Origin: Photobacterium malacitanum
Lineage (GTDB): Bacteria > Pseudomonadota > Gammaproteobacteria > Enterobacterales > Vibrionaceae
Assembly (NCBI RefSeq): GCF_900185615.1
Contig: NZ_FYAK01000002.1
Span: forward strand, 186,001 to 250,000
Direction: 5' to 3'
Length of the DNA: 64,000 nucleotides
Below the pieces are notes generated by a model. The model was not told the origin of the DNA and did not search any database. It saw nothing but the letters and a program-made list of their open reading frames with translations. Each line of letters opens with the position of its first letter. Within the stretch, counting starts at the first letter, position 1. The position numbers and the translations under genes are program-made. Positions 1 through 8,700 of the stretch are shown here, piece after piece.

Positions 1-750
1 CAAGTTGCTTATGGGTTAGGTATTGATCGATTGTCGGCATGGATGACTAAATTTGGTTACGGCCAACATTCAGGCATTGATATCGACGAGGATTCTACCG
101 GTACTATGCCGACTCGTGCATGGAAAATGGCGCGTTTTCATCGACCATGGATGGAGGGTGATACTATACCGCTCGGTATTGGACAAGGCTATTGGACCGC
201 AACACCAATACAAATAGCCAAAGCAACTTCTGTGATTGCTGAAGATGGTGTTGAACATCGGCCGCATTTATTGAAAGACATTATCGACGGTAAAATTCAA
301 CAGCCAGTGACCTTTGCTGATTTTAAACCGTTGACGTCGGTGCCTCAAAAAGATTGGGCGATCATTAAAAAAGGTATGGAACTGGTGGTTGAAAAAGGAA
401 CTGCCCGTCAAATGTTCAAAAATATGCCATTTCAAGTTGCAGGTAAAACCGGTACGAGTCAGGTGTATTCATTAAAAGATACTCAGCATTATGATGCTAA
501 TGAAGTTGCTGAGCATTTCAAAGATCATGCTTTATTTACTGGGTTTGCTCCCGCTAATAATCCGAGTATCTTAGTCACAGTTGTATTAGAACACGGAGGT
601 TGGGGATGGCACGCAGCGCCATTTGCTCGTGATATTATGGAGTATGTGTTAGTTAAGCCAACATTAAGTCCACAGCCAAATGAGTTAGTACAGCAACCAT
701 CGCCATCATTGGCAGGATTAACTGGTGCTGTACCACAGCCTTCAAAGTGA
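1..750 (+). CDS. mrdA: Penicillin-binding protein 2 (C-terminal part)
   Basis: The gene is cut by the left edge; frame 1 is open from base 1, so the first visible start-like codon (31) is not the real start. The protein matches the transpeptidase half of PBP2, the class B enzyme that cross-links peptidoglycan during elongation. Visible marks are the GDTIPLGIGQGYW stretch and the KTG box (KTGTS, codons from about 445). The tail is rich in Pro, Gln and Ser. No rodA follows; the next gene is on the opposite strand, so this is either a paralog or a rearranged mrd locus. The family call is firm; housekeeping versus paralog is open. Confidence 0.9.
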   Translation, partial: QVAYGLGIDRLSAWMTKFGYGQHSGIDIDEDSTGTMPTRAWKMARFHRPWMEGDTIPLGIGQGYWTATPIQIAKATSVIAEDGVEHRPHLLKDIIDGKIQQPVTFADFKPLTSVPQKDWAIIKKGMELVVEKGTARQMFKNMPFQVAGKTGTSQVYSLKDTQHYDANEVAEHFKDHALFTGFAPANNPSILVTVVLEHGGWGWHAAPFARDIMEYVLVKPTLSPQPNELVQQPSPSLAGLTGAVPQPSK

Positions 751-795
751 TGAAAAATCAGTCGTAATATATGGGCTGTGGTGCAGTATTTGCTA

Positions 796-2535
796 TTAGA
801 ATTTGTGTTCAGACGAGGTGTTGGACCATAAGTGAAGCATCGCTAATAATTCAGAGGCCATGTAGGGTTTACATAAAATATCGTCCATGCCAGCATTAAT
901 ACAGGCATCGCGCTCAGCGGTTGTGGTGCCAGCTGTTAAAGCAATAATCGGCTTATTGAAATGCTGTTTACGTAATGCTTTCGTTGCACAATAACCATCC
1001 ATAATGGGCATACGGCAATCCATTAACACAATATCAAAATCGTGTTGGGCGATAATATTTAAAGCGGCTTGCCCATTATCAACGATAGTGATGTCAATTT
1101 GATGTTTTTTTAACATTAGTTCAATGATCATTTGGTTAGTCTTTAAATCTTCTACAACCAAAATGCGTAATTGCTGTAATGCCTTATGCGATGCTGGAGA
1201 GGGGTGAGGTTGGGTATTATCAGTGATGCTAATTGCCAAAGGAATGGTAACTGAAAAGGTGGTACCAAGATCAGGTTCACTGATTAAGGTTATATTACCA
1301 TTCATCTGCTGGCACAACTGCTTACAAATTGCGAGCCCTAATCCTGTTCCTTCATGGCTACGTTTACTTGAAATATCGACCTGACTAAAAGGTTTAAATA
1401 ATTTGTGTTGCAGTTGTTGTGCTATGCCGCAGCCACTGTCTTTAATAGTAAAAATAAGGCAATCGTTAACCCAAGCAAATTTAGCATGCACAAATCCTTG
1501 CTGGGTAAACTTTATCGCATTGGCAATAAGGTTGACGTAAATTTGTTTAAGGCGGTCTTCATCACCACGAATAGATCGTGGAATATCAGTGTTATATTCA
1601 ATTTTAAAATCTAACCGTTTCTCTAGTGCACGGTGGGAAAATATATCCCTAAGCTTAATAACTAATAGATGGCAATCAAACGGCTTTTCGATTAGCTCTA
1701 ACATACCCGCGTTTATTTTACTGAAATCAAGTAAGTCATTAATGATCGCGCGTAGTAATTCTCCTGAATGGTTTAATGTATTGAGCAATTTGGTTTGATT
1801 TGTATTTAATGGTGTGTCTTGTAATAATTCTGCAGAGCCTAATAAGCCATTGAGTGGCGTACGTAATTCATGATTGATCATCGCTAAAAAATCACGGGTT
1901 GATTGCTCGGAATCTTCTGCACGTTGGCGAGCATGAATGGCTTGACTCAGTGTGATTTGACGACCAATTGCGGAGCGGAATAATTCACAAAATAGAGCTA
2001 AACGTTGTTGGATTGCTGTGATATTGATTTTCGGACTTGATATTTTGGCTGCAAAATAACCAACAGTTCCGCGACTATTGATAAGGGGAATCCAATACAG
2101 GTGGTTTTCGGTATCCCAAAATGAAACGTTATCATTAAGCGCTGCTGGTGGTTGCCAGGTTTGTTGCCGTCCACTGCTATAGTTGCCACTAATAGTAATA
2201 TTTTCAATCGGCATAATAGAGATATGGCAGGCACTAATATAGCGGCCATCAACCAAGCTATCGATCAATTGTTGAATATTATGTTGGGAAGGGGCTTGTT
2301 TTAAAAATAACCTAGCATAAGTTAATAGCAAATTTTCAATTTTGGTTTGGTAGGCGAGTTGTTCTGAGTCTAATTCAGCTTGCAACCGTAGTTTTGTTAA
2401 TGAGGCTTCTAAAATATTATTGGTCGTGAAAAGCTCACGACTTTTTATTTCTAATAATTTTTCAGCCATTACTCGAGAAGCATGTTCTCGTTCTAGCTTT
2501 CGCTCTAATAACATAATCTGGCGCTTGGCATCCAT
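796..2535 (-). CDS. H-NOX-associated hybrid sensor histidine kinase
   Basis: A soluble hybrid kinase with no membrane segment: an N-terminal coiled coil (about residues 1-60), a GAF-like region, a HisKA H-box (INHELRTPLNG), an HATPase domain with N and G boxes (NLIANAIKF, GTGLGLAI), and a C-terminal receiver with phosphoacceptor Asp in VLMDCRMP. It lies directly after the H-NOX gene. A GTG at 2544 would overlap that gene by 8 bases, but the ATG at 2535, one base beyond the H-NOX stop and preceded by GGTGA, looks better. Such kinases are known to be controlled by NO-bound H-NOX and to pass phosphate to a response regulator elsewhere; no phosphotransfer partner is visible nearby. Confidence 0.88.
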   Translation of the reverse strand: MDAKRQIMLLERKLEREHASRVMAEKLLEIKSRELFTTNNILEASLTKLRLQAELDSEQLAYQTKIENLLLTYARLFLKQAPSQHNIQQLIDSLVDGRYISACHISIMPIENITISGNYSSGRQQTWQPPAALNDNVSFWDTENHLYWIPLINSRGTVGYFAAKISSPKINITAIQQRLALFCELFRSAIGRQITLSQAIHARQRAEDSEQSTRDFLAMINHELRTPLNGLLGSAELLQDTPLNTNQTKLLNTLNHSGELLRAIINDLLDFSKINAGMLELIEKPFDCHLLVIKLRDIFSHRALEKRLDFKIEYNTDIPRSIRGDEDRLKQIYVNLIANAIKFTQQGFVHAKFAWVNDCLIFTIKDSGCGIAQQLQHKLFKPFSQVDISSKRSHEGTGLGLAICKQLCQQMNGNITLISEPDLGTTFSVTIPLAISITDNTQPHPSPASHKALQQLRILVVEDLKTNQMIIELMLKKHQIDITIVDNGQAALNIIAQHDFDIVLMDCRMPIMDGYCATKALRKQHFNKPIIALTAGTTTAERDACINAGMDDILCKPYMASELLAMLHLWSNTSSEHKF

Positions 2536-2536
2536 A

Positions 2537-3076
2537 TTAGTCACCAGTGAGTATTAATGAAAATCTTATGTGGTTTTGAGAGTCATTCATAGGTTGCATG
2601 GTAATGGTGAGTGACTGATTAAAATAATGTGCACAGCCTTCAAGAAGCCCCATACAAACATGTCCCATACAACGTGCTGAGTGATAATCCATCGTCATGG
2701 TCGATTGTGTTTGATTACTAAAGATAAATTTAGGTGGTGTTGCATCTGGATAGAGTTTTTTAACTTCTAGATGTATATGCTGTTCGACTTTTCTAATAAA
2801 ACTAAATGTATCATCTGTTTCAATATCTGGAATAGGGAGTGCTTCTAGGAGTGAAGGAAAGACGAGTCGGCCATAAGTTTGTTGAAGCTGAGATGCAGGA
2901 ATACCAGTAATGTTACTTAAACTTATAATTAATTTAATGAGTTGGCGATGATCGTAACTACCGACAGCAGTATAAATACCACTATCGTTAGCATCATCAA
3001 ACATTTGCTGGCTAATGTCTAAACCAAAATTTTGTTCAACAATCGAAATAAACTCAGTAAAAATAATCCCTTTCAT
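2537..3076 (-). CDS. hnoX: H-NOX heme nitric oxide sensor
   Basis: A 179-residue, full-length H-NOX (HNOB) domain protein. The proximal heme ligand is His102, followed by the typical KKLYPDATPP segment, and the heme-propionate YxSxR motif is Tyr131, Ser133 and Arg135, exactly the canonical numbering. Position 140 is Val rather than the distal Tyr of oxygen-binding members, so an NO-selective sensor is inferred. The start is backed by AAGGA six bases upstream. It is translationally coupled to the downstream hybrid kinase, the usual partner that it inhibits when NO is bound. Confidence 0.95.
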   Translation of the reverse strand: MKGIIFTEFISIVEQNFGLDISQQMFDDANDSGIYTAVGSYDHRQLIKLIISLSNITGIPASQLQQTYGRLVFPSLLEALPIPDIETDDTFSFIRKVEQHIHLEVKKLYPDATPPKFIFSNQTQSTMTMDYHSARCMGHVCMGLLEGCAHYFNQSLTITMQPMNDSQNHIRFSLILTGD

Positions 3077-3215
3077 ATCAGTCCTTATTCGATTAATTTG
3101 TTATGCAATTAACCATTGTAAATGAAACTGTATTAGTAATTATGGCAGAGTTTATTAATGCGTCAAAAAGGAGCGCTAACAAGGTTGTGTTTTTGAGAGA
3201 TAGGTAATAGAAATA

Positions 3216-3242
3216 TCAAGGTACAGTGTGATTGTACCTTGA
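3216..3242 (-). terminator. Hairpin terminator
   Basis: Ten-base perfect stem (3216-3225 with 3233-3242) and 7-base loop, just past the stop of the minus-strand gene at 3252. The T-tract is weak. Confidence 0.5.
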
Positions 3243-3251
3243 TAATACATA

Positions 3252-3773
3252 CTATTTTTGCAATATAACTGTTGCTGAGGCTGCTTGAGCAAGGGTTAAT
3301 AGATAGTGTTCCATATCCTGCATTAGCTGAGTTTGATTAGGTAACGGCAGTGCATGTACATCACTGACTAAAGTGACTTTTTCACCTTCATCGAGAATGG
3401 TATACATCATACCTGTTGCTGCAGGTTTACCTTTATAGAAACCGACATAAAGTTGTGCATTTGCATCCGCTTCAAACATTATTTGCGTGAGATACTCTAC
3501 TAGTGCGTGTTGTTGTTCTTCTTGTTGCCAGTAGCTTGAATATACTAATGCATAGCGAATAGTCAGAGGATGACAATCGACAGGGTAGAAAGTTAACGAT
3601 GATTCACTAGGAGAGATGATTGAGTCAACAACTTGCGTTGATAATTCAGAGTGCGCGCGTTGATACAGATGTAAACCTTTTTCACTTAATGGGGTTGGAA
3701 ATTCAGCATCAGTAATATGGCTAGCCATCCACGCGTTTTTTAAAGTAATCAGTTTTTCTGTAATTAGTGGCAT
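3252..3773 (-). CDS. Hypothetical protein, possible GNAT-like fold
   Basis: Not recognised. A soluble protein of 173 residues. The ATG at 3773 is preferred because AGAAG lies just upstream; a TTG at 3794 would add seven residues. The stretch YVGFYKGKPAATGMM followed by an acidic turn and a hydrophobic strand resembles the central strands of GNAT acetyltransferases, but the acetyl-CoA loop (Q/RxxGxG/A) is not visible. It stands alone, with a hairpin after its stop. Confidence 0.65.
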   Translation of the reverse strand: MPLITEKLITLKNAWMASHITDAEFPTPLSEKGLHLYQRAHSELSTQVVDSIISPSESSLTFYPVDCHPLTIRYALVYSSYWQQEEQQHALVEYLTQIMFEADANAQLYVGFYKGKPAATGMMYTILDEGEKVTLVSDVHALPLPNQTQLMQDMEHYLLTLAQAASATVILQK

Positions 3774-4013
3774 ATCATCACTTCTTTTATTCAATTGCCA
3801 ACACCATAACCTAAATTTACATAAGAAGGTATGCTATTTGATTGTTTTTGATTGAATGATTCGATATTTATATTGCAGGTTGGGAATTTATTCCAAATTC
3901 AAATGAAAGCTGTACTTAAGTGAACAAAATAATGGTTATTAGGTATATGATGGCTATATCATGTTGATTAGTTAAATTTTAATGATAAACCTAACTTTGG
4001 AAAAAGAGTCAAA

Positions 4014-4445
4014 ATGAAAAAAATGTGGCTAATAGTTGGTATCAGCTTGATGTTGGCTGGATGTAATAGCTCTCATTCGACACCATCTAAGACAAATAAT
4101 AATACTGCTATGAATCCTGTCCAATCGATAGCGAGTGTTGAGAAACAGCTTCCAGACTGGATTAAGGATAATACTGTTACCTCACCGTTAGAGGCGATTG
4201 TTATGGGTGGGCATACTTATGATGCCGTTTCTTATTGTAAGCCTCATGATTGTGCTAGTGACTTTATGATCACCTTAACTGCAGATAATAATAAAAAATA
4301 TTCGATGATTGTACATGTAAAAGATGTACCTGATGCACTGAATACTCCGAGTATTTATGCCACTTATCAATATATTGGCGATCCTGATCAACAAGTGAAA
4401 AGTGTGTTTACCCAAGCCTTAAGTCAAAATCCTAATTGGCAATAA
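4014..4445 (+). CDS. Ivy-type lysozyme inhibitor lipoprotein
   Basis: A 143-residue protein with a lipoprotein signal peptide (lipobox LAGC, Cys17), a low-complexity Ser/Asn linker and an Ivy-family domain. The key inhibitory loop CKPHDC (Cys75-Cys80) is intact; in E. coli Ivy the His of this disulphide-closed loop plugs the active site of c-type lysozyme. Ivy is usually a soluble periplasmic protein, so lipidation here suggests membrane anchoring. It lies upstream of a secreted GH19 chitinase but is separated from it by a strong terminator, so the two are not one operon. Confidence 0.82.
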   Translation: MKKMWLIVGISLMLAGCNSSHSTPSKTNNNTAMNPVQSIASVEKQLPDWIKDNTVTSPLEAIVMGGHTYDAVSYCKPHDCASDFMITLTADNNKKYSMIVHVKDVPDALNTPSIYATYQYIGDPDQQVKSVFTQALSQNPNWQ

Positions 4446-4762
4446 AGTCGCATTTTTCATCAGTAACTAATTGTTAAATAAAGAGTGTTTAGTTGTTGTA
4501 AACACTCTTTATTTATACCTAATGTTCTTTATAATTTCCTCTACTTATGTTTGAGTAATCTCTCATTTCATATGCTCCCGATACTTTTTTACTTACATAT
4601 TCTTAGAGCAATCCACCATATTTCGCGCTGAGAATAAAAGCAATATTGTGACGTGTTTTCACATATGTTAACAATATGATAACTCGAATGAGTTGTGTGG
4701 AGTTCAGGTATCAATAACCAATGTTTGGTTATTGAGTGCGTGGGAATGGAAGGGATCTTATT
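4446..4762. other. Intergenic region between Ivy-like gene and chitinase
   Basis: 317 bases with the terminator at 4476-4514 and then the AT-rich leader of the chitinase gene. A small inverted repeat (ccaatgtttggttattg, about 4718-4734) lies just before the chitinase start. No further gene is seen. Confidence 0.6.
4476..4514 (+). terminator. Intrinsic terminator after the Ivy-like gene
   Basis: Perfect 16-base stem (4476-4491 with 4499-4514), 7-base loop. Confidence 0.8.
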
Positions 4763-7700
4763 GTGAAAAATATAAACAAAATAACATTAGCGCTATTTAG
4801 CGTGATGTTTAGCGGTAATATATATGCTGCTAACGGAGAAATTGTTGCTTTTGTACCAGGAGAAACAAAAGTCAATAATGGCGATGTAGTTTCTTATAAT
4901 GGTGAATGTTTCGTTGCAAAAAATAACCCAGGCGTATGGGAGGCGCCCAAAGTAAACTCATGGTTCTGGGAGGCTGCTGAGTGTTCAGAACAACCAACAC
5001 CTAATCCCGATCCTGAACCCGTTCCCGATCCACTGCCTGATTCATCCAGCATTATTCCTTTTGTACCAGGAAAGACAAAAGTTAATAATGGCGATATTGT
5101 TTCTTATGAAGGTCAGTGCTTTATTGCGCAAAATAGCCCTGGGCTATGGGAAGTCCCAAGTACAAGCTCATGGTTTTGGGAATTAACAGACTGTGCTGGT
5201 GAGCCAGAGCCTGGAGTGACAGAGGTTGCGATTGTTTCACCAACAGCAAACCAAATTCTTACAGTTGATAAACCTTTTGTTATTCAAACTCGTATTGAAG
5301 GACAACTGGCATCAAGCGTTGAGTTTTGGGCAAATAATATCAAGCTAGCTCAAAAAACCGTTGACTCAAGCAATACTCTATATTCACAAACATGGACACC
5401 GACAGAGACAGGTAATGCTGCAATTAAGGTGGTTGTGCTTGATAAAAATAATCAATCAATCAAGCAACAATCTGTTGCGGTAACAGTAGAGCTTGCTGGT
5501 GGAACAGATTTTACTGCTCCAGTGGTTAACTTTATGGCTCCTGCCAATGGTGCAACGGTTAACGAAACCGACACTGTGTCTATTTCTGTTAGTGCATCAG
5601 ATGCCGATAATGATTTAACTTCTGTCGTTGTTAAGGCGAATAACCAACAAATTTGTAATTTTGATGCCGCTGCTGTCGATGCATTTAGCTGTGATTGGCA
5701 ACCAACCCAAACCGGTGCTATAACCCTTAATGCTGTTGCAACAGATGCGCAAAATCTGTCTTCTTCAACGTCATTAAATATCACCATTAAAGAAGATATC
5801 GTTGAGCCACCTGTGACACCACCAGTTGGCGGATTGTGTGAAGACTTTAATGTTTACCCTGATTGGACACGAGGCGATCACGCTGGTGGTGGCGATATTA
5901 TGGTTCATAATAATATTGCATATTCTGCGGTCTACTGGACACAAACGTTACCGGGTAGCGATAGTTCGTGGGTACTGCACCTTAACTGTGATGGTTCAGA
6001 GCCAGGAACAGCCCCAGTACTTTCATTACCGAATCCAATGGATCCTGTTCGCCTAGAAGTCGCTGGTTGGCCAAACACATTTGTAGTAGCAAGCCCATCT
6101 ACTGCTGCTCCTGAAACAATTACCATTGCGACAGCGAACAGTGCAGATCTTGCCGATGTTAATAAGCTTACAGCGGCATTTGTTGCTGTTATTGAGCAAG
6201 CTAATCAAGCCAATACAGCATCTGTGATCATCAGTAGTGATGTACTTGATCAAGCCACCCGTGATAAAGGCTTAGCGTTAGGTACGATTGAAGTGAAACA
6301 AGCATTAACCAATGCCATTGATATCACAGGCAGTAAGATTGATATTACCGCAGTTAATGCGCTAAGCAATGATGCTAAAGGCTGGGCGCAAGCACATAAC
6401 TTGATCGTATCAACCGTTGCTCCACAAGCGCCATTTGGTTGGTCATTATCGATAGGTGAGTTTGCATTTGATACCCATTCTGGTCGTCAGTCAGTATGGA
6501 ATGCTGCATCTACTTACAGCGCAGATCTATTAAAGACATTTGCATTGTATCAAGCCGATAGCACCACTAAAGCAGACTTTATTAGCTTTACTAAATCGAG
6601 TGCTACTGCGGCATTATCTGCAGATCAATGGCATAACGCGCTAGAGTATGTAAAGCAAGTTACAGATTATGTGAATACACCTGCAATGCTGGCTAATATT
6701 CCAACATCTCAAGCTGCAAATTACTTTATGGGTAACACAACCGCAGAGCAAAAGATCCGTAAAGCGGCACACAGTAATGTGTTTGCGATTTTGTTTGACG
6801 ACAATAATGCTAACTTAACCGCTAAGATTGAAGCTTATCAAGCTGCCAAAGTACCGCTGTATTATGTTGGTGAAGAGCTAGAAAAAGGTGCGCTGACTCG
6901 TATTGAAGCATTGAACCAACAGTTATCTAACGCTGCTGATGTGATGGATAATGAAGCTTTCTTATATGAGACACCGCAATCACAGTGGGTACCATCTACT
7001 GTGTATAAGTGGAATGACTTCCTTGATGGCTTAAATGCAATGCACAACATTGGTGTTGCTGGTAATAAGTTCTGGCTATTGACCGATGAAGCAGATGATG
7101 CAACCAATATTATCTATGCTAAAGTCGCGATTGCAGCTTTCTTAGCCCAAAGTATGCAAGAGACAATTCGTTATAACGCCTGTGATGAAAATAACTGGTC
7201 TGAAGTGAAATACGGTGCGCCAACGGATTATCCGATGACGGCAAGCTGTGGTCAGTTGGGGCAGAAATACGCAGATTACGGTGTTAACCCTGTATCAGGC
7301 TTAGATTACGCTTACTCTTGTCCTCGTGATAATAAGATGGAAGTTAGTGCTCTAACGCATGCGAAGTGGTACGGTGCGCCAGCGCCAGTATTTGCAGCAC
7401 CAGATGCGGTATTAGAAGAGCGTGGCCTACTAGTTAACGGACATGTTGGTCGTTGGACAAATAATGGTCACTGTAATGAAGTGCCAGAAAAAGTCGATAC
7501 CTCTAAGCAAGTGTGGGAACGTGGTGAATGTAAGGTTTACGTTGGTCAAAAAGCAGGTACATTCTTATGGGATGGCAGCAGTAAAGACAGCGTTGAAGGT
7601 TGTGGTTGGTGGGGACGTGGTGTGATCCAAACCACTGGTCGTCAGAACTTCGGTACCCTTAATCATTACTTAGGTCGTTCACACGTTGATCCATCGACAA

Positions 7701-8089
7701 TTGGTAAAACTATTGATGGGGTAACTGTTGAAGCACCACCGGCTAACCCTCTGTATGCCGATCTTGATTTCTGTTCAAACCCAGGCTTGATCTGTAGCTC
7801 GGAAGAGAACAAAGAAATTAAGTGGATTGCAGGCTTATTCTACTGGGTAACATCAGTACAAGCCTACTCAAATGAGGGCGGTCCATACGAAGGTTGGAAC
7901 TATTACAACGAACTGAAAAAGTATGTTGATGGTGGTTTAACTGGCACAGCGTTCATTGATGATGTATCAGGTATTGTAAACCGTGGTTGTCCTGATTCAA
8001 CTTGTTCAACGGGTGATGTACATAACGTTAAAGAGCGTCAAGAGAACTTTAAGTTAGTCCTGCAGAAGTTAGGTCTTAATCCACAATAA
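4763..8089 (+). CDS. Secreted GH19 chitinase with chitin-binding and Ig-like modules
   Basis: The GTG at 4763 is chosen over GTG 4736 because GGAAGGGA lies 7 bases upstream and a signal peptide starts there (cleavage after IYA, residue 22). The order is: two near-identical CBM5/12-type modules (about 25-74 and 97-144, with NNGDxVSY and a SWFWE-C end), a Pro/Asp linker between them, two Ig-like domains (155-345), a third chitin-binding-like segment (355-410), a long helical region of unknown role, and a C-terminal GH19 domain (about 790-1100). Glu800 in SMQET is the expected catalytic acid; GRGVIQTTGRQNF is the conserved substrate loop. It should cut chitin outside the cell by an inverting mechanism. 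At 1108 residues it is much longer than plant-type GH19 enzymes. Confidence 0.92.
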   Translation: MKNINKITLALFSVMFSGNIYAANGEIVAFVPGETKVNNGDVVSYNGECFVAKNNPGVWEAPKVNSWFWEAAECSEQPTPNPDPEPVPDPLPDSSSIIPFVPGKTKVNNGDIVSYEGQCFIAQNSPGLWEVPSTSSWFWELTDCAGEPEPGVTEVAIVSPTANQILTVDKPFVIQTRIEGQLASSVEFWANNIKLAQKTVDSSNTLYSQTWTPTETGNAAIKVVVLDKNNQSIKQQSVAVTVELAGGTDFTAPVVNFMAPANGATVNETDTVSISVSASDADNDLTSVVVKANNQQICNFDAAAVDAFSCDWQPTQTGAITLNAVATDAQNLSSSTSLNITIKEDIVEPPVTPPVGGLCEDFNVYPDWTRGDHAGGGDIMVHNNIAYSAVYWTQTLPGSDSSWVLHLNCDGSEPGTAPVLSLPNPMDPVRLEVAGWPNTFVVASPSTAAPETITIATANSADLADVNKLTAAFVAVIEQANQANTASVIISSDVLDQATRDKGLALGTIEVKQALTNAIDITGSKIDITAVNALSNDAKGWAQAHNLIVSTVAPQAPFGWSLSIGEFAFDTHSGRQSVWNAASTYSADLLKTFALYQADSTTKADFISFTKSSATAALSADQWHNALEYVKQVTDYVNTPAMLANIPTSQAANYFMGNTTAEQKIRKAAHSNVFAILFDDNNANLTAKIEAYQAAKVPLYYVGEELEKGALTRIEALNQQLSNAADVMDNEAFLYETPQSQWVPSTVYKWNDFLDGLNAMHNIGVAGNKFWLLTDEADDATNIIYAKVAIAAFLAQSMQETIRYNACDENNWSEVKYGAPTDYPMTASCGQLGQKYADYGVNPVSGLDYAYSCPRDNKMEVSALTHAKWYGAPAPVFAAPDAVLEERGLLVNGHVGRWTNNGHCNEVPEKVDTSKQVWERGECKVYVGQKAGTFLWDGSSKDSVEGCGWWGRGVIQTTGRQNFGTLNHYLGRSHVDPSTIGKTIDGVTVEAPPANPLYADLDFCSNPGLICSSEENKEIKWIAGLFYWVTSVQAYSNEGGPYEGWNYYNELKKYVDGGLTGTAFIDDVSGIVNRGCPDSTCSTGDVHNVKERQENFKLVLQKLGLNPQ

Positions 8090-8149
8090 AGATTAACTAA
8101 TAGCTCTGGTTTACACTCAATTATTGGTAAACATAAGCTGCAAATAATC

Positions 8150-8183
8150 AAGAACCCTACCGTTAAAGTAGGGTTCTTTTTTT
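8150..8183 (+). terminator. Intrinsic terminator of the chitinase gene
   Basis: 11-base stem (8150-8160 with 8168-8178), 7-base loop, run of T. Confidence 0.9.
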
Positions 8184-8187
8184 GTTG

Positions 8188-8697
8188 TTAGCTTTCAAAG
8201 AATGCTGAGTGGTAACTAACTTCGCCTGTTGGAATCGTATTTGTAAATGCCTTAGCCATAAAATAGTCAGCAGGAACACCAGCTAATGTTAAATTTGGCT
8301 GTGACTTAAATCCAAAACGCGCATAATATTGTGGCTCACCAAGCAATACTACACCTTCAATGCCTTGTGTTTTTAGTTGCGATAAGCCGAAACGAATCAG
8401 CGCACTACCAATACCTTCTCCTTGGCGTTCAGGAGTGACTGATAGTGGACCTAATCCATACCACGTTGATTGCTCGCCGTTGATCCAGATCGGAGAAAAA
8501 GCAATATGGCCAATAATGTTGTTTTCATCTTCGCAAACTAAAGATAGTGCCAGCATGTTGGCTTTCCGTAGTTTATCAATAATCAGATGCTCGGTTGGTT
8601 TTGCCCCTGGTTCATGGTGGGGGTGGTTTTCAAATGCACAATAAGTTAATTCGGCAATGTTTTCTTTATCTGATGCTTTTTCTGCTCTAATTTCCAT
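8188..8697 (-). CDS. GNAT family N-acetyltransferase (YhbS-like)
   Basis: 169 residues with the GNAT acetyl-CoA loop RQGEGIGSALI and the preceding LGPLSVTPE strand, followed by VVLLGEPQYYARFGF, typical of the YhbS-like subgroup. Substrate unknown. It starts three bases after the stop of the MerR-methyltransferase gene, so the two are almost surely one operon. Confidence 0.88.
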   Translation of the reverse strand: MEIRAEKASDKENIAELTYCAFENHPHHEPGAKPTEHLIIDKLRKANMLALSLVCEDENNIIGHIAFSPIWINGEQSTWYGLGPLSVTPERQGEGIGSALIRFGLSQLKTQGIEGVVLLGEPQYYARFGFKSQPNLTLAGVPADYFMAKAFTNTIPTGEVSYHSAFFES

Positions 8698-8700
8698 GCG

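Noticed and set aside
5452..7625. Several ORFs of 60-110 codons inside the chitinase gene
   Set aside because: Out-of-frame shadows of a gene with clear domains.
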